Shown: piece after piece, positions 5,361 through 12,658 of the stretch
Position numbering within the stretch: position 1 is the first letter of the stretch
Layout of the letters: the number at the start of each line of letters is the position of its first letter
From: Patescibacteria group bacterium
GTDB lineage: Bacteria > Patescibacteriota > Minisyncoccia > JAHIHE01
DNA: 12,658 nt
Reading direction: 5' to 3'
Assembly (NCBI GenBank): GCA_018896765.1
Contig: JAHILZ010000044.1
Span: 1 to 12,658 of the forward strand
Translations under genes and position numbers: made by a program
The notes under the pieces: generated by a model
Told to the model about the DNA's origin: nothing
The model's input: the letters and a program-made list of their open reading frames with translations, nothing else
The model's database searches: none

Positions 5361-6107
5361 TTATTTTGATAGTTTAACTAAAATTTTAATAATTTCAATA
5401 ATATCATAATTATGCCTCTTGGAGCACATAGCAAATATTTTCATTATATCAAACAATACATCCGCGTTATCTTTATTTATTATATATTCTAGCGCATCGC
5501 CATTTTTTGAAGAATGTCCCATCAAGTCGGAATAATTAATAAATGATTTGATTGGTATGCAAAAATATACCATCGGTTGAACACCTGTTGCGTATTGTTG
5601 TTTTTATATAGATACTTCTATCTGCGTATTATCAGCTGTCTGAATCATAAAAAGAGTTGGCAGTTTTATGCTTGTTTCTTCAAAGCTCATTCCGTTGAGA
5701 ACTATTTTCGAGTTATGTTCAATTGCAATTTTTTTATCATCTATAAAGTCATTATATTTTTTTATTTCTTCCAGCAAATTAATAATTTTTTCAATTGATA
5801 CTAAGCCAGCTTGCGTCCCCTCATAAATAAGCTCGGAAAGCTCATAAAGATATTTTGTTTTTCCGTTTGCGCCGACAAAAGTTAATCGTTTTAATCTTGT
5901 GTCTTTTTTACCGCTCACAACATCGGTTACAATAGCATCATAACCGATTTGCCATTCAAGATATACACTTTCATCAAAATTTCTTGTTCTAGCGGCAAAA
6001 GTATCGCCAAATTGCAAATTATTTTTTCTTGTTTTAAACCTAAATTTTCCAGAATTTGATGCGGAAATTTTTATAATTATTTCCTTGTTTTTCGCAGTGT
6101 AGTCCAT
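5361..6107 (-). pseudogene. Gene split by an in-frame TAA; possible restriction endonuclease of the methyltransferase island
   Basis: ATG at 6107 begins 167 residues ending IEVSI, then TAA at 5604-5606. The same frame continues without a gap (KQQYATGVQPMVYFCIPIKS) to a stop at 5361, so removing one codon restores a 248-residue protein. The downstream part looks like the natural C-terminus of the same domain rather than a separate gene, and has no SD. Visible segments include FGDTFAARTRNFDESVYLEW, a possible helix SIEKIINLLEEIKKYNDFID and a C-terminal helix. I cannot place it in a named nuclease family and see no certain PD-(D/E)XK motif. The restriction role is inferred from position beside two methyltransferases, with a 7-bp gap to the upstream 6115-6462 gene. 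A nonsense mutation, readthrough or a sequencing error could explain the TAA. Confidence 0.7.
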
Positions 6108-6114
6108 AAATATT

Positions 6115-6462
6115 CTAATAATTGATTACTTGACTTATTGTTTTTTTAAATTCTTTTGTAATATCTTTCGTAGAATTGATTTTTATACTGTAATTTATTC
6201 CCGGATATTGCATATAACCGGCATCAACAAAACCGGCTATGTTTGGTTTTTCTTTTAGCGAAAAACCAACATCCAGCTGAATTCCCGATAATGCCTTACC
6301 TCTAAAATATATAACAGAAACCATTTTATTGTCTATAAAATAACTTGCATAGATTGGAAAAACCCGATAAGCTATATCGGGACTGCCGGATATAATAAAT
6401 TGATGCAATTTATTAAAAGCTGGCCATTTATCGCCCAATTTTTTTCTTAAATCTTCTAGCAT
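6115..6462 (-). CDS. 115-residue protein, possibly DUF5655-like
   Basis: ATG at 6462, TAG at 6115. By eye the pattern resembles DUF5655 proteins: an N-terminal helix region (WPAFNKLHQFIIS), a proline-rich strand (YRVFPIYASYF), strands with LSGIQLDVGFSL, and a C-terminal helix after INSTKDITKEF. The match is from memory and weak. There is no signal peptide or membrane span. It precedes the broken 5361-6107 gene by 7 bp, so both belong to one minus-strand transcript diverging from the methyltransferases. It might assist or regulate the restriction function, but that is inference from location. It shares the high A/T content of the island. No SD is seen. Confidence 0.7.
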   Translation of the reverse strand: MLEDLRKKLGDKWPAFNKLHQFIISGSPDIAYRVFPIYASYFIDNKMVSVIYFRGKALSGIQLDVGFSLKEKPNIAGFVDAGYMQYPGINYSIKINSTKDITKEFKKTISQVINY

Positions 6463-6515
6463 ATAATCATTTTACTTTGACTTATCTAAAAACTTTTTAA
6501 ACTCTTTTTTCTCAA

Positions 6516-6544
6516 TTGATTTTTTACTTAATATCTGATATTAT
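6516..6544 (+). promoter_or_regulatory. Candidate extended -10 promoter for the methyltransferase pair
   Basis: TTGATT (6516-6521), a 17-bp spacer ending TGA, then TATTAT (6539-6544). It would give a leader of about 113 nt before the first methyltransferase. The leader contains a bulged hairpin, ATATTcCGC (6564-6572) with GCGAATAT (6581-6588). A second, perfect TATAAT without a good -35 lies at 6648-6653 and would give a nearly leaderless message. Confidence 0.4.
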
Positions 6545-6545
6545 A

Positions 6546-6574
6546 AGTATAGGGCAGATTATTATATTCCGCAA
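6546..6574 (-). promoter_or_regulatory. Candidate opposing promoter for the 6462-5361 genes
   Basis: On the minus strand, TTGCGG (plus 6569-6574), 17 bp, TATACT (plus 6546-6551). Its -10 is one base from the -10 of the plus promoter, so the two face each other and overlap; only one polymerase could open the site at a time. The -35 is weak, and AT-rich DNA yields false matches. Confidence 0.3.
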
Positions 6575-6663
6575 GATTAAGCGAATATTGTATTGAATTG
6601 CCGCAATCTCCACAAAATGATTTAAAAATGATATTTAAATTATAAAATATAATAAAAAAGTTC

Positions 6664-7302
6664 ATGCAATGCGATATTTTGAATACAATCCAGAATATTG
6701 ATTGTTTAAAAGGATTAAAAACAATTTCTAGCAATTCAATCGATCTTATCTTAACCGATCCGCCTTATGGATTAAATAAAACTGGAATAATGAATGACCA
6801 TAGTCTAAGTTTATTTTATTCATCTTTGCCGGAAAGCTACAGAGTATTAAAAAATGATTCTTTTTATATCACTTTTTTTAGCACAAAATTTTTACCGGAT
6901 ATATTTAAAAATAATCCTTTTCGATATTTTTGGAATTTCGTTTTACATTGTCCAAACGGAAGAGTAAACTCGCCTATTGGTTTTACAAAATATATGTCCT
7001 GCGTTGTTTTTAAAAAAGGTGATCCAAAAATGGCTAAAAAAGGAAAAAATATTTTCTTAGACACACCCGGCAAAATGATTGAACCGGATGAAGGATTTAT
7101 AAACCATCCTACGCCAAAACCAAAAACATTCATAAAAGAACTGCTGGCGCTTTTTTCAAAAGAGAACGACATTATTCTTGATCCATTCATTGGAAGCGGA
7201 AGTACGGCAGTCGCTTGCAAGCAGCTAAAAAGAAATTATATAGGATTTGAAATCAGCAAAGATTATTGCGATTTAGCAAAAGAAAGATTAAAAAAATTTT
7301 AA
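6664..7302 (+). CDS. Beta-class DNA methyltransferase (N6-adenine or N4-cytosine)
   Basis: 212 residues, a compact S-adenosylmethionine-dependent DNA methyltransferase. The catalytic motif comes first, TDPPYG (residues 31-36), and the cofactor motif last, DPFIGSGSTAVACKQLKRNY (about 173-192), followed by IGFEI. This order defines the beta class. HPTPKP (148-153) is the usual pre-motif block. DPPY favours N6-adenine, but N4-cytosine cannot be excluded. The start at 6664 gives the standard opening (MQCDILNTIQNIDCLKGLKT). The next methyltransferase begins 1 bp after the stop, so they are one operon and probably modify the two strands of one asymmetric site. The very high A/T content suggests transfer relative to gyrB. 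Confidence 0.93.
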   Translation: MQCDILNTIQNIDCLKGLKTISSNSIDLILTDPPYGLNKTGIMNDHSLSLFYSSLPESYRVLKNDSFYITFFSTKFLPDIFKNNPFRYFWNFVLHCPNGRVNSPIGFTKYMSCVVFKKGDPKMAKKGKNIFLDTPGKMIEPDEGFINHPTPKPKTFIKELLALFSKENDIILDPFIGSGSTAVACKQLKRNYIGFEISKDYCDLAKERLKKF

Positions 7303-7303
7303 T

Positions 7304-8434
7304 ATGAAAAATAAACAAGAAATTTTAGGCCAATATTTTACCAAAATTGAGATTGTTCGAGATTTGGTAAATTTAGTTTTTTTAAACAAACATTATAAAA
7401 ATAGCATTAAAATACTTGAACCTTCTTTTGGAACCGGAAATTTTATAAAAGCGCTGAAAGAAAAAAAGTTTTCCGATATTGAAGGGTGCGAAATTGACGA
7501 ATATCTAACCAAAAATCCATCAGATTTTTTTAATATGCCTTTTGAAAAAAAATATGACTTAATTATTGGCAATCCGCCTTTCAGTAAATACAACTTAAAA
7601 GAAAGCTATTTTAATATAAATGAACATCTTAAGCTTGACGCTTTATCTTCTGTTTATTTAACAAAAAAAGAGTTAAAGAAAGATAAAGAAAAAATTGAGA
7701 ACATTTTCTTGCTAAAAAGCTTAAAACACTTACAAGGCAATGATTCGTCTATTGGCTTTGTCTTGCCTATCTCATTTTTTATAAAAAATAGAAATAAATC
7801 CATAAAAAATGAATTATTGAAATATTTTTCCACAATTATTATTTATCAAAACGATAAAGCTTGGTTTGATAAAAATATTCCTTGTTGTTTTGCTTTTTTT
7901 ACTAACTCTGATAAACTAAAAAATAAAATTGTTTTACTATACGAAAACGGTAAAAAGAACGAAGAAGTGTTTAGTACAAAAGATATTCACGAAGAACTAA
8001 ATCCTCAAGTTGTTTATCACAAGAATAATGGGTATGTAAAAAACGACAAAGGAACTCCCTTAACAGAATTTTTTAAAACACAAAAAATCAATATTAAAAA
8101 ATCATATAAAGAAAATAACATTTCAGCAAAAAATATTCTTGAAAAAAAGATAATTCCAGAAAATAAAATGATTGAGAATTATAAAATTGCTATTGTGAGA
8201 GTTGGAAATTCCAGTGTTGGAAAGTGCGGTTTGATAAACGCAAAAGAAGATGTTTTAAATGATATGTTCTATATCTTTGACGTAAAAGATCAATATGTTA
8301 AAAATAAACGCGTAAAAGAAAGCATTTGCCGCCAAATAAACAAAAACATTGATTATTTTAGAAATATAACTTGCCGAGTCGGAAGTAAATCAATTAAAAA
8401 AGAAGATATTTATAATTTTAAAATTAGTATCTAA
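7304..8434 (+). CDS. Gamma-class N6-adenine DNA methyltransferase
   Basis: 376 residues. Motif order is that of gamma-class N6-adenine enzymes: motif X GQYFT (9-13), motif I ILEPSFGTGNFIKAL (37-51), an acidic residue in GCEID (61-65), and catalytic NPPF (90-93) after KYDLIIG. The remainder (about 200-376) is a Lys-rich region likely containing target recognition. No nuclease motif is fused, so it is not a type IIG enzyme. It is translated right after the beta-class enzyme (1-bp gap) and ends 22 bp before a strong hairpin. Two unlike adenine-type methyltransferases in tandem are typical of type II/IIS systems with asymmetric sites. It shows the same lysine- and A-rich codon use as its neighbour. 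Confidence 0.92.
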   Translation: MKNKQEILGQYFTKIEIVRDLVNLVFLNKHYKNSIKILEPSFGTGNFIKALKEKKFSDIEGCEIDEYLTKNPSDFFNMPFEKKYDLIIGNPPFSKYNLKESYFNINEHLKLDALSSVYLTKKELKKDKEKIENIFLLKSLKHLQGNDSSIGFVLPISFFIKNRNKSIKNELLKYFSTIIIYQNDKAWFDKNIPCCFAFFTNSDKLKNKIVLLYENGKKNEEVFSTKDIHEELNPQVVYHKNNGYVKNDKGTPLTEFFKTQKINIKKSYKENNISAKNILEKKIIPENKMIENYKIAIVRVGNSSVGKCGLINAKEDVLNDMFYIFDVKDQYVKNKRVKESICRQINKNIDYFRNITCRVGSKSIKKEDIYNFKISI

Positions 8435-8455
8435 AACAATAGTATCGTTTAAAAA

Positions 8456-8497
8456 AAATAAACTGCCACCAAACAGAAAGTCAATGGCGGTTTATTT
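8456..8497. terminator. Bidirectional terminator between the methyltransferases and gyrB
   Basis: A 12-bp stem with one G-U pair, AAATAAACTGCC (8456-8467) with GGCGGTTTATTT (8486-8497), and an 18-nt loop. The plus transcript continues TTTATTTATTTAATTT; the minus transcript exits through a T-run (plus A8451-8458). It therefore serves both the converging methyltransferase operon and gyrB. Confidence 0.85.
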
Positions 8498-8567
8498 ATT
8501 TAATTTGCATAATTAAATTATACTCCCTTGACTGCCGCAAGCAATAACTTCGCTAACAATGCAAATA

Positions 8568-10586
8568 TCATACATCCAAATTCTTTACCGCTTTGGCATG
8601 AGTCTGAATGAATTTCTTGCGAGGCTCGACTTCCGAGCCCATCAAAATATCAAAAACCTGATCGGCCTCTGCCGCGTCCTCGACTGTCACTTTTCTCATA
8701 AATCGTTTGGACGGATCCATAGTCGTATCCCAAAGCTGCGCGGGGTTCATTTCTCCCAAACCTTTATACCGCTGAATGGAAATTCCCTTGATCACATCTT
8801 TCTCGTTTTCTTCCGACGCATCCGATTCTTTTTCTATAACTTCCGCTTTCTCGCTTTTTGCTTTTTTTTCATTTAAAAGATCTTTAATGGTCTTGTCTTT
8901 TTCTTCGTCAGAATAAGCATAACGGAAACTCTTTCCGTGGCTGACTCGATAAAGCGGCGGCTGAGCGATAAAAATATTTCCTCCGACGACTAACCCGTTG
9001 AAATGCCTGTAAAAAAGAGTTAGGAGCAAAGTCCGAATATGCGCCCCGTCAACATCGGCATCGGTCATAATTACAACTTTTCCATAGCGAAGATTTTTGA
9101 TATTGAACTGGTCGCCGATTCCGGTGCCCAAAGCGATAATCAAAGACTTAACTTCATTATTAGCGATCATTTTGTCTATTCTGGCGCGCTCGACATTCAA
9201 AATTTTTCCTCGCAAGGGCAGAATCGCCTGAAATCTTCTATTGCGGCCTTGTTTTGCCGAACCGCCCGCGGAATCACCCTCAACGATAAAAAGCTCGCTT
9301 TTTGCCGCGTCGCGCTCCGAACAATCTGCCAATTTTCCCGGCAAAGCCAATCCTTCCAGCAAACCTTTTCGAATAACTGAATCACGAGCGGCTCTGGCGG
9401 CCAATCGCGCTCTGGCAGACAGCAAACCCTTGCCGATAATTTCTTTCGCGTCCTGCGGATGAGTATCGAAAAAATCTTTCAACCCCTCCAAGCACACCGA
9501 AGCGACAAAAGATTTAGTTTCCGCATTGCCTAATTTTGCCTTGGTTTGGCCTTCAAATTGAGGATTTTTTAATTTTACCGAAATTACCGCGGTTAATCCT
9601 TCTTTTAAATCATCGGATGTTAAATTTTCGTCTTTTTCCTTAAGATAGCTTTGCGTCCTGGCATAATCATTGATAGCGCGCGTTAAAGCGGATCGAAAGC
9701 CCGCCAAGTGAGTTCCGCCGTCAACGGTATAGATAGTATTGGCAAAAGTATAAATATTTTCATTAAAGTGCTCGTTATATTGCAAAGCTATTTCTACCGA
9801 TGTATCGTCGATGTTTTTTTCATAATAAAAAATATTCGGATGAATAATTTTTTTTCCGCTATTTAAAAATCTTACGTAAGTGCGCACCCCGCCTTCAAAA
9901 TAAAAAGAATACGCCACGGAGGGATCTGCATCTCTCCTGTCAAAAATACTAATCCTCACTCCTTTGGTCAAATACGCCTGCTGGCGAAGATGCGCCAAAA
10001 CTTTATTGTAATCAAATTTTATTTCCGGAAAAATTTCCGGGTCCGGATCAAAAATTACCGTTGTTCCAGTTTCGTCTTTTTCTGTTTTGCCCACCGCTTT
10101 GACGCTGAACAATGGTTTTCCTTTTTTATATTCCTGGGCGTAAATCTTGCCGTCGCGCTTCACTTCCACTCGCATCCAAACGCTTAACGCGTTTACCACG
10201 GAAACGCCGACTCCATGCAAACCTCCGGAAACTTTATATCCTTCTCCTCCGAATTTTCCGCCCGCGTGAAGCATAGTCATAACAGTTTCCAATGCTGATT
10301 TTTTGGTCTGAAAATGCTTATCCACGGGAATGCCGCGCCCGTCATCTATAACTTTTACCCGATTTCCCGGCAATATCTCAATAATGATATTTTTTGCGTA
10401 TCCAGCCATAGCCTCATCGATAGAATTATCAACCACTTCCCAAATCAAATGGTGCAGCCCTTCCAAGCTGGTGCCTCCGATATACATGCCGGGGCGCTTG
10501 CGGACGGGATCCAATCCTTCCAAAACTTGAATTTGTTTAGCGTTATATTCGCTGGGTATTTTTTTCTTTTTTGTTTCTTCGGCCAT
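8568..10586 (-). CDS. gyrB: DNA gyrase subunit B
   Basis: ATPase subunit of gyrase, which pairs with GyrA to introduce negative supercoils. 672 residues. The GHKL ATPase shows E50 in WEVVDNSIDEAMAG, DDGRGIP (81-87) and GGLHGVG (121-127). The transducer is followed by the TOPRIM region with EGDSAGGSAKQGR (436-448), PLRGKILNVE (457-466) and TDADVDGAHIRTLL (508-521). The C-terminal block QRYKGLGEMNPAQLWDTTMD is typical of GyrB. A charged, low-complexity insert of about 40 residues (about 560-600) lies between the TOPRIM core and that block. It ends with THAKAVKNLDV, the usual GyrB tail. No SD is seen before the ATG. The ABC-F gene lies 182 bp upstream on the same strand. Confidence 0.97.
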   Translation of the reverse strand: MAEETKKKKIPSEYNAKQIQVLEGLDPVRKRPGMYIGGTSLEGLHHLIWEVVDNSIDEAMAGYAKNIIIEILPGNRVKVIDDGRGIPVDKHFQTKKSALETVMTMLHAGGKFGGEGYKVSGGLHGVGVSVVNALSVWMRVEVKRDGKIYAQEYKKGKPLFSVKAVGKTEKDETGTTVIFDPDPEIFPEIKFDYNKVLAHLRQQAYLTKGVRISIFDRRDADPSVAYSFYFEGGVRTYVRFLNSGKKIIHPNIFYYEKNIDDTSVEIALQYNEHFNENIYTFANTIYTVDGGTHLAGFRSALTRAINDYARTQSYLKEKDENLTSDDLKEGLTAVISVKLKNPQFEGQTKAKLGNAETKSFVASVCLEGLKDFFDTHPQDAKEIIGKGLLSARARLAARAARDSVIRKGLLEGLALPGKLADCSERDAAKSELFIVEGDSAGGSAKQGRNRRFQAILPLRGKILNVERARIDKMIANNEVKSLIIALGTGIGDQFNIKNLRYGKVVIMTDADVDGAHIRTLLLTLFYRHFNGLVVGGNIFIAQPPLYRVSHGKSFRYAYSDEEKDKTIKDLLNEKKAKSEKAEVIEKESDASEENEKDVIKGISIQRYKGLGEMNPAQLWDTTMDPSKRFMRKVTVEDAAEADQVFDILMGSEVEPRKKFIQTHAKAVKNLDV

Positions 10587-10768
10587 AAGTTTATAAATAA
10601 TTCTAAATTTTCAATTTTAAATTTTAAATCAATGTTAAATAATTAAATTTTAAATTTATCATTTAGAAATTTAGACTTCATTTAAAATTTAGTATTTATA
10701 ATTTAAAATTAGAATTACCGTTTCTTTAGATTAAATACTTAAAATGAACATAACTTTTTATTTTTCAA
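10587..10768. repeat. AT-rich palindromic spacer upstream of gyrB
   Basis: 182 bp of nearly pure A/T made of repeated TTTAAATTTT, AATTTAGAATTA and ATTTATAATTT words in both orientations. It shares these words with the rplJ-rplL spacer (2556-2702), including AAAATTTAGAATTAT just ahead of both start codons. No gene is seen. Many -10-like words exist, so I cannot choose a gyrB promoter. Confidence 0.5.
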
Positions 10769-12418
10769 TTATCCATTCTTTGCATACTTGTAGTCTTCAT
10801 AATTCCCAAGATATTTCTTAACTTCATTATTCCCGACTTCCCAAATAATATTGCATACTTTATTCAGCACATGCCTATCGTGAGAAACAATAATTATCGG
10901 GCCCTTAAAACTTTTCAAAACTTCCGCTACCGCGTCTTTGCCGGCCAAATCCAAATGATTAGTCGGTTCATCGAGCAAAAGAATATTGGAATTATTAAGA
11001 ATCAATTCGGCAATCGCCACTCTCGCGCGCTCGCCCCCGCTCAAAGCCCTAATCAGCTTAAAAGCATCTTCCCCGGAAAAAAGCAATGAACCAAGAATAC
11101 TCCGTATTACGCCATCGGCGGCTTCAGTTTTCGACCGCACTTCATCCAAAATATTCTTATCAGGATCGAGCTCTTCGTGCGCCTGAGCGTAGTAGCCAAT
11201 TTTCATATTTCCAAAAAACTTTATTTTTCCTTCCAAAGCTTTTTCTTTATAAACAAGCGTTTTCAGAAGCGTCGACTTTCCCGCGCCGTTCGGCCCGATT
11301 ATGCCTATTTTATCATTCTTCTCAACTTCCCAAACTCCCTCCATTGTCAAAAGAGGCAAATCTTTTGCGCCAACCATTAAGTCTTCAATTTCCAAAACTT
11401 TTGCCGGCAATCCTTCCGAATCTTTGAGTTTAATCTTAATTTTTTTCTTCGATGTTTCGGGATCTTCTATCTTGTCCAGCTTATCAATCAGTTTTATCCT
11501 GCTTTGGACCGCTTTTGCTTTAGTGGCTTTGAATCTAAACCTCTCGATAAATTCTTCCTGAGCCGCTAAATATTTTTCCTGCCTTTTGAAAGCTTCTTCT
11601 TGTTTCTTGGCATTTTCCGCTTTTTGAATCAGATATTCCGAATAATTGCAAAAATATTTTTCAATTCCGGTTTTATTAAGCTCGTAGGTCTTATCGCATA
11701 TTTTGTCTAAAAACTGATGATCGTGAGAGACAATTATAATCGCCATCTGCCATTCGGCCAAAAAACTCTCCAGCCATTCGATCGTTTCAAGATCAAGATG
11801 ATTAGTCGGTTCGTCCAAAATCAAAATATTCGGCCGGCATAAAATAATTTTTGCCAATGCCAAGCGAGTGCGCTCTCCGCCGCTCAAAGATTTAACTTTT
11901 CTTTTCCAATCTTTTTCGGGAAAGTTGAATTTTTTAAGAGTTTCTTCCGCTTGCCTTTCATATTTATAGCCCTTGCTTGACTCATACAAATGAGATATCG
12001 CGCCATACTCAGAAACCTTAATTTTCAAATCTTTTCTCTTCGTATCGGCAATCAACATTTCGTATTCTTTCTTTTTGTTAATAAGATCAAAAATCTTGCT
12101 ATCGGCTGTTTTCGCTTCTTTTAATATTTCATTTTCCAAAGAATCCCAATGCGTTTCTTGCGGCAAATAGCCAAAACGAATGTCGCGATACCTGGCAACT
12201 GTCCCGCTATCCGGCTCAATTAATCCGATAATTATCTTAAGCAAGGTGCTTTTTCCCGCGCCATTCGGACCAATTATCGCAATCCGATCCCCGCTATTGA
12301 CCGCCATCTCCACATCGGAAAAAACCTCCTGCCCCGAAAATTTCATCGAAACATCGTTCAAGATTACCAACGGCTCATCAATATATTCATAATTAACTTC
12401 AATATCGCTTTTAAACAT
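10769..12418 (-). CDS. ABC-F family ATPase (EttA/Uup-like translation factor)
   Basis: 549 residues from the ATG at 12418; the frame also opens at a TTG at 12436, but it has no SD and adds nothing conserved. Two ABC domains lack membrane segments. Domain 1: Walker A GPNGAGKST (50-58), signature LSGGE (178-182), Walker B ILDEPTNHLDL (200-210), H-loop SHDH (231-234). Domain 2: Walker A GPNGAGKST (375-383), LSGGE (459-463), LLDEPTNHLDL (481-491), SHDR (512-515). The charged linker (about 258-340) is the P-site tRNA interaction motif region. ABC-F proteins act on the ribosome, relieving stalling or giving antibiotic resistance; the subfamily is not fixed by eye. It may be co-transcribed with gyrB. 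A foldback element starts 38 bp upstream, where a promoter would be expected. Confidence 0.95.
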   Translation of the reverse strand: MFKSDIEVNYEYIDEPLVILNDVSMKFSGQEVFSDVEMAVNSGDRIAIIGPNGAGKSTLLKIIIGLIEPDSGTVARYRDIRFGYLPQETHWDSLENEILKEAKTADSKIFDLINKKKEYEMLIADTKRKDLKIKVSEYGAISHLYESSKGYKYERQAEETLKKFNFPEKDWKRKVKSLSGGERTRLALAKIILCRPNILILDEPTNHLDLETIEWLESFLAEWQMAIIIVSHDHQFLDKICDKTYELNKTGIEKYFCNYSEYLIQKAENAKKQEEAFKRQEKYLAAQEEFIERFRFKATKAKAVQSRIKLIDKLDKIEDPETSKKKIKIKLKDSEGLPAKVLEIEDLMVGAKDLPLLTMEGVWEVEKNDKIGIIGPNGAGKSTLLKTLVYKEKALEGKIKFFGNMKIGYYAQAHEELDPDKNILDEVRSKTEAADGVIRSILGSLLFSGEDAFKLIRALSGGERARVAIAELILNNSNILLLDEPTNHLDLAGKDAVAEVLKSFKGPIIIVSHDRHVLNKVCNIIWEVGNNEVKKYLGNYEDYKYAKNG

Positions 12419-12455
12419 AAATAAAATTTTAACCAATTAAACAAGCAATCTTTTT

Positions 12456-12658
12456 GTCATTGCGAGACCGTCAGCAGATGGGCGAAGCAATCTCTAGAAT
12501 AGTTAAAAATTCAAAGTGCAAAGTGCAAAGTTGCAGTTAAAAGTTTAAAGTTTTTGAAATATTATAACTTTTAGCTTTGAATTCGACTTTTAACTTTTCA
12601 CTTTGAACTTTGAACTTGAGTACGGGATTGCTTCGTCGCTTCGGCTCCTCGCAATGAC
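12456..12658. repeat. Large foldback element reaching the window edge
   Basis: Inverted ends GTCATTGCGAG (12456-12466) and CTCGCAATGAC (12648-12658) with inner arms CGAAGCAATC (12483-12492) and GATTGCTTCG (12626-12635). The roughly 130-bp core is itself an imperfect inverted repeat of AAAGTGC/AAAGTTC-type heptads on the left and ACTTTGA words on the right. There is no coding capacity. It has the same arms as 4140-4228, so it is a family member with a different core. The right boundary coincides with the window end and may continue. Confidence 0.85.

Noticed and set aside
5361..5573. Separate 70-residue minus gene
   Set aside because: It is in the same frame as the 5604-6107 part, has no SD and reads as its C-terminus, so it was merged into one broken gene.
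6528..6734. Minus-strand 68-codon frame in the divergent region
   Set aside because: It overlaps the first methyltransferase start and the promoter region, and its composition is not protein-like.
10769..12436. TTG start at 12436 for the ABC-F protein
   Set aside because: No SD and no conserved residues gained; the ATG at 12418 is preferred.

Overview
The window looks like a chromosomal segment of a Candidate Phyla Radiation bacterium (Patescibacteria, probably Parcubacteria-like). The reasons are: AT-rich DNA with many short A/T palindromic spacers, compact single-copy housekeeping genes, several starts with no visible Shine-Dalgarno (SD), L7/L12 with a short charged N-terminal extension, and dispersed foldback repeats built on GTCATTGCGAG...GAAGCAATC. 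The standard code fits; in-frame TGA is not used as a sense codon. Lineage is inferred from style only, since no rRNA gene is present.

Layout. 1-1006 (minus, running off the left edge): secreted M23 peptidase joined to a PA14 domain, not closed by a stop inside the window. 1202-1987 (minus): membrane-anchored protein of unknown function with its own promoter and terminator. 2130-3417 (minus): a complete rplJ-rplL transcription unit with consensus promoter, L10 leader, possible attenuator and terminator. 3531-3935 (minus): a tiny two-gene operon encoding 52- and 45-residue proteins, with promoter, SDs and a terminator overlapping the last stop; a third possible basic small ORF lies just upstream. 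4140-4228: foldback repeat. 4298-5277 (minus): acylphosphatase and a YgjP-like zinc metallopeptidase, separated by a perfect heptamer tandem repeat.

5361-8434: a strongly AT-rich island resembling a restriction-modification system. Two adjacent DNA methyltransferases on plus diverge from two minus-strand genes. The distal minus gene, which sits where a restriction enzyme would be expected, is split by a single in-frame TAA. A bidirectional hairpin closes the island against gyrB.

8568-12418 (minus): GyrB, preceded by a two-domain ABC-F ATPase. 12456-12658: a second, larger foldback element reaching the window edge.

The housekeeping part serves translation (L10, L12, ABC-F) and DNA topology (GyrB). 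The accessory parts are the surface hydrolase, the small-protein operon and the eroding modification island. The best candidates for something undescribed are the small-protein operon at 3531-3935 and the methyltransferase island with its abutting opposed promoters.
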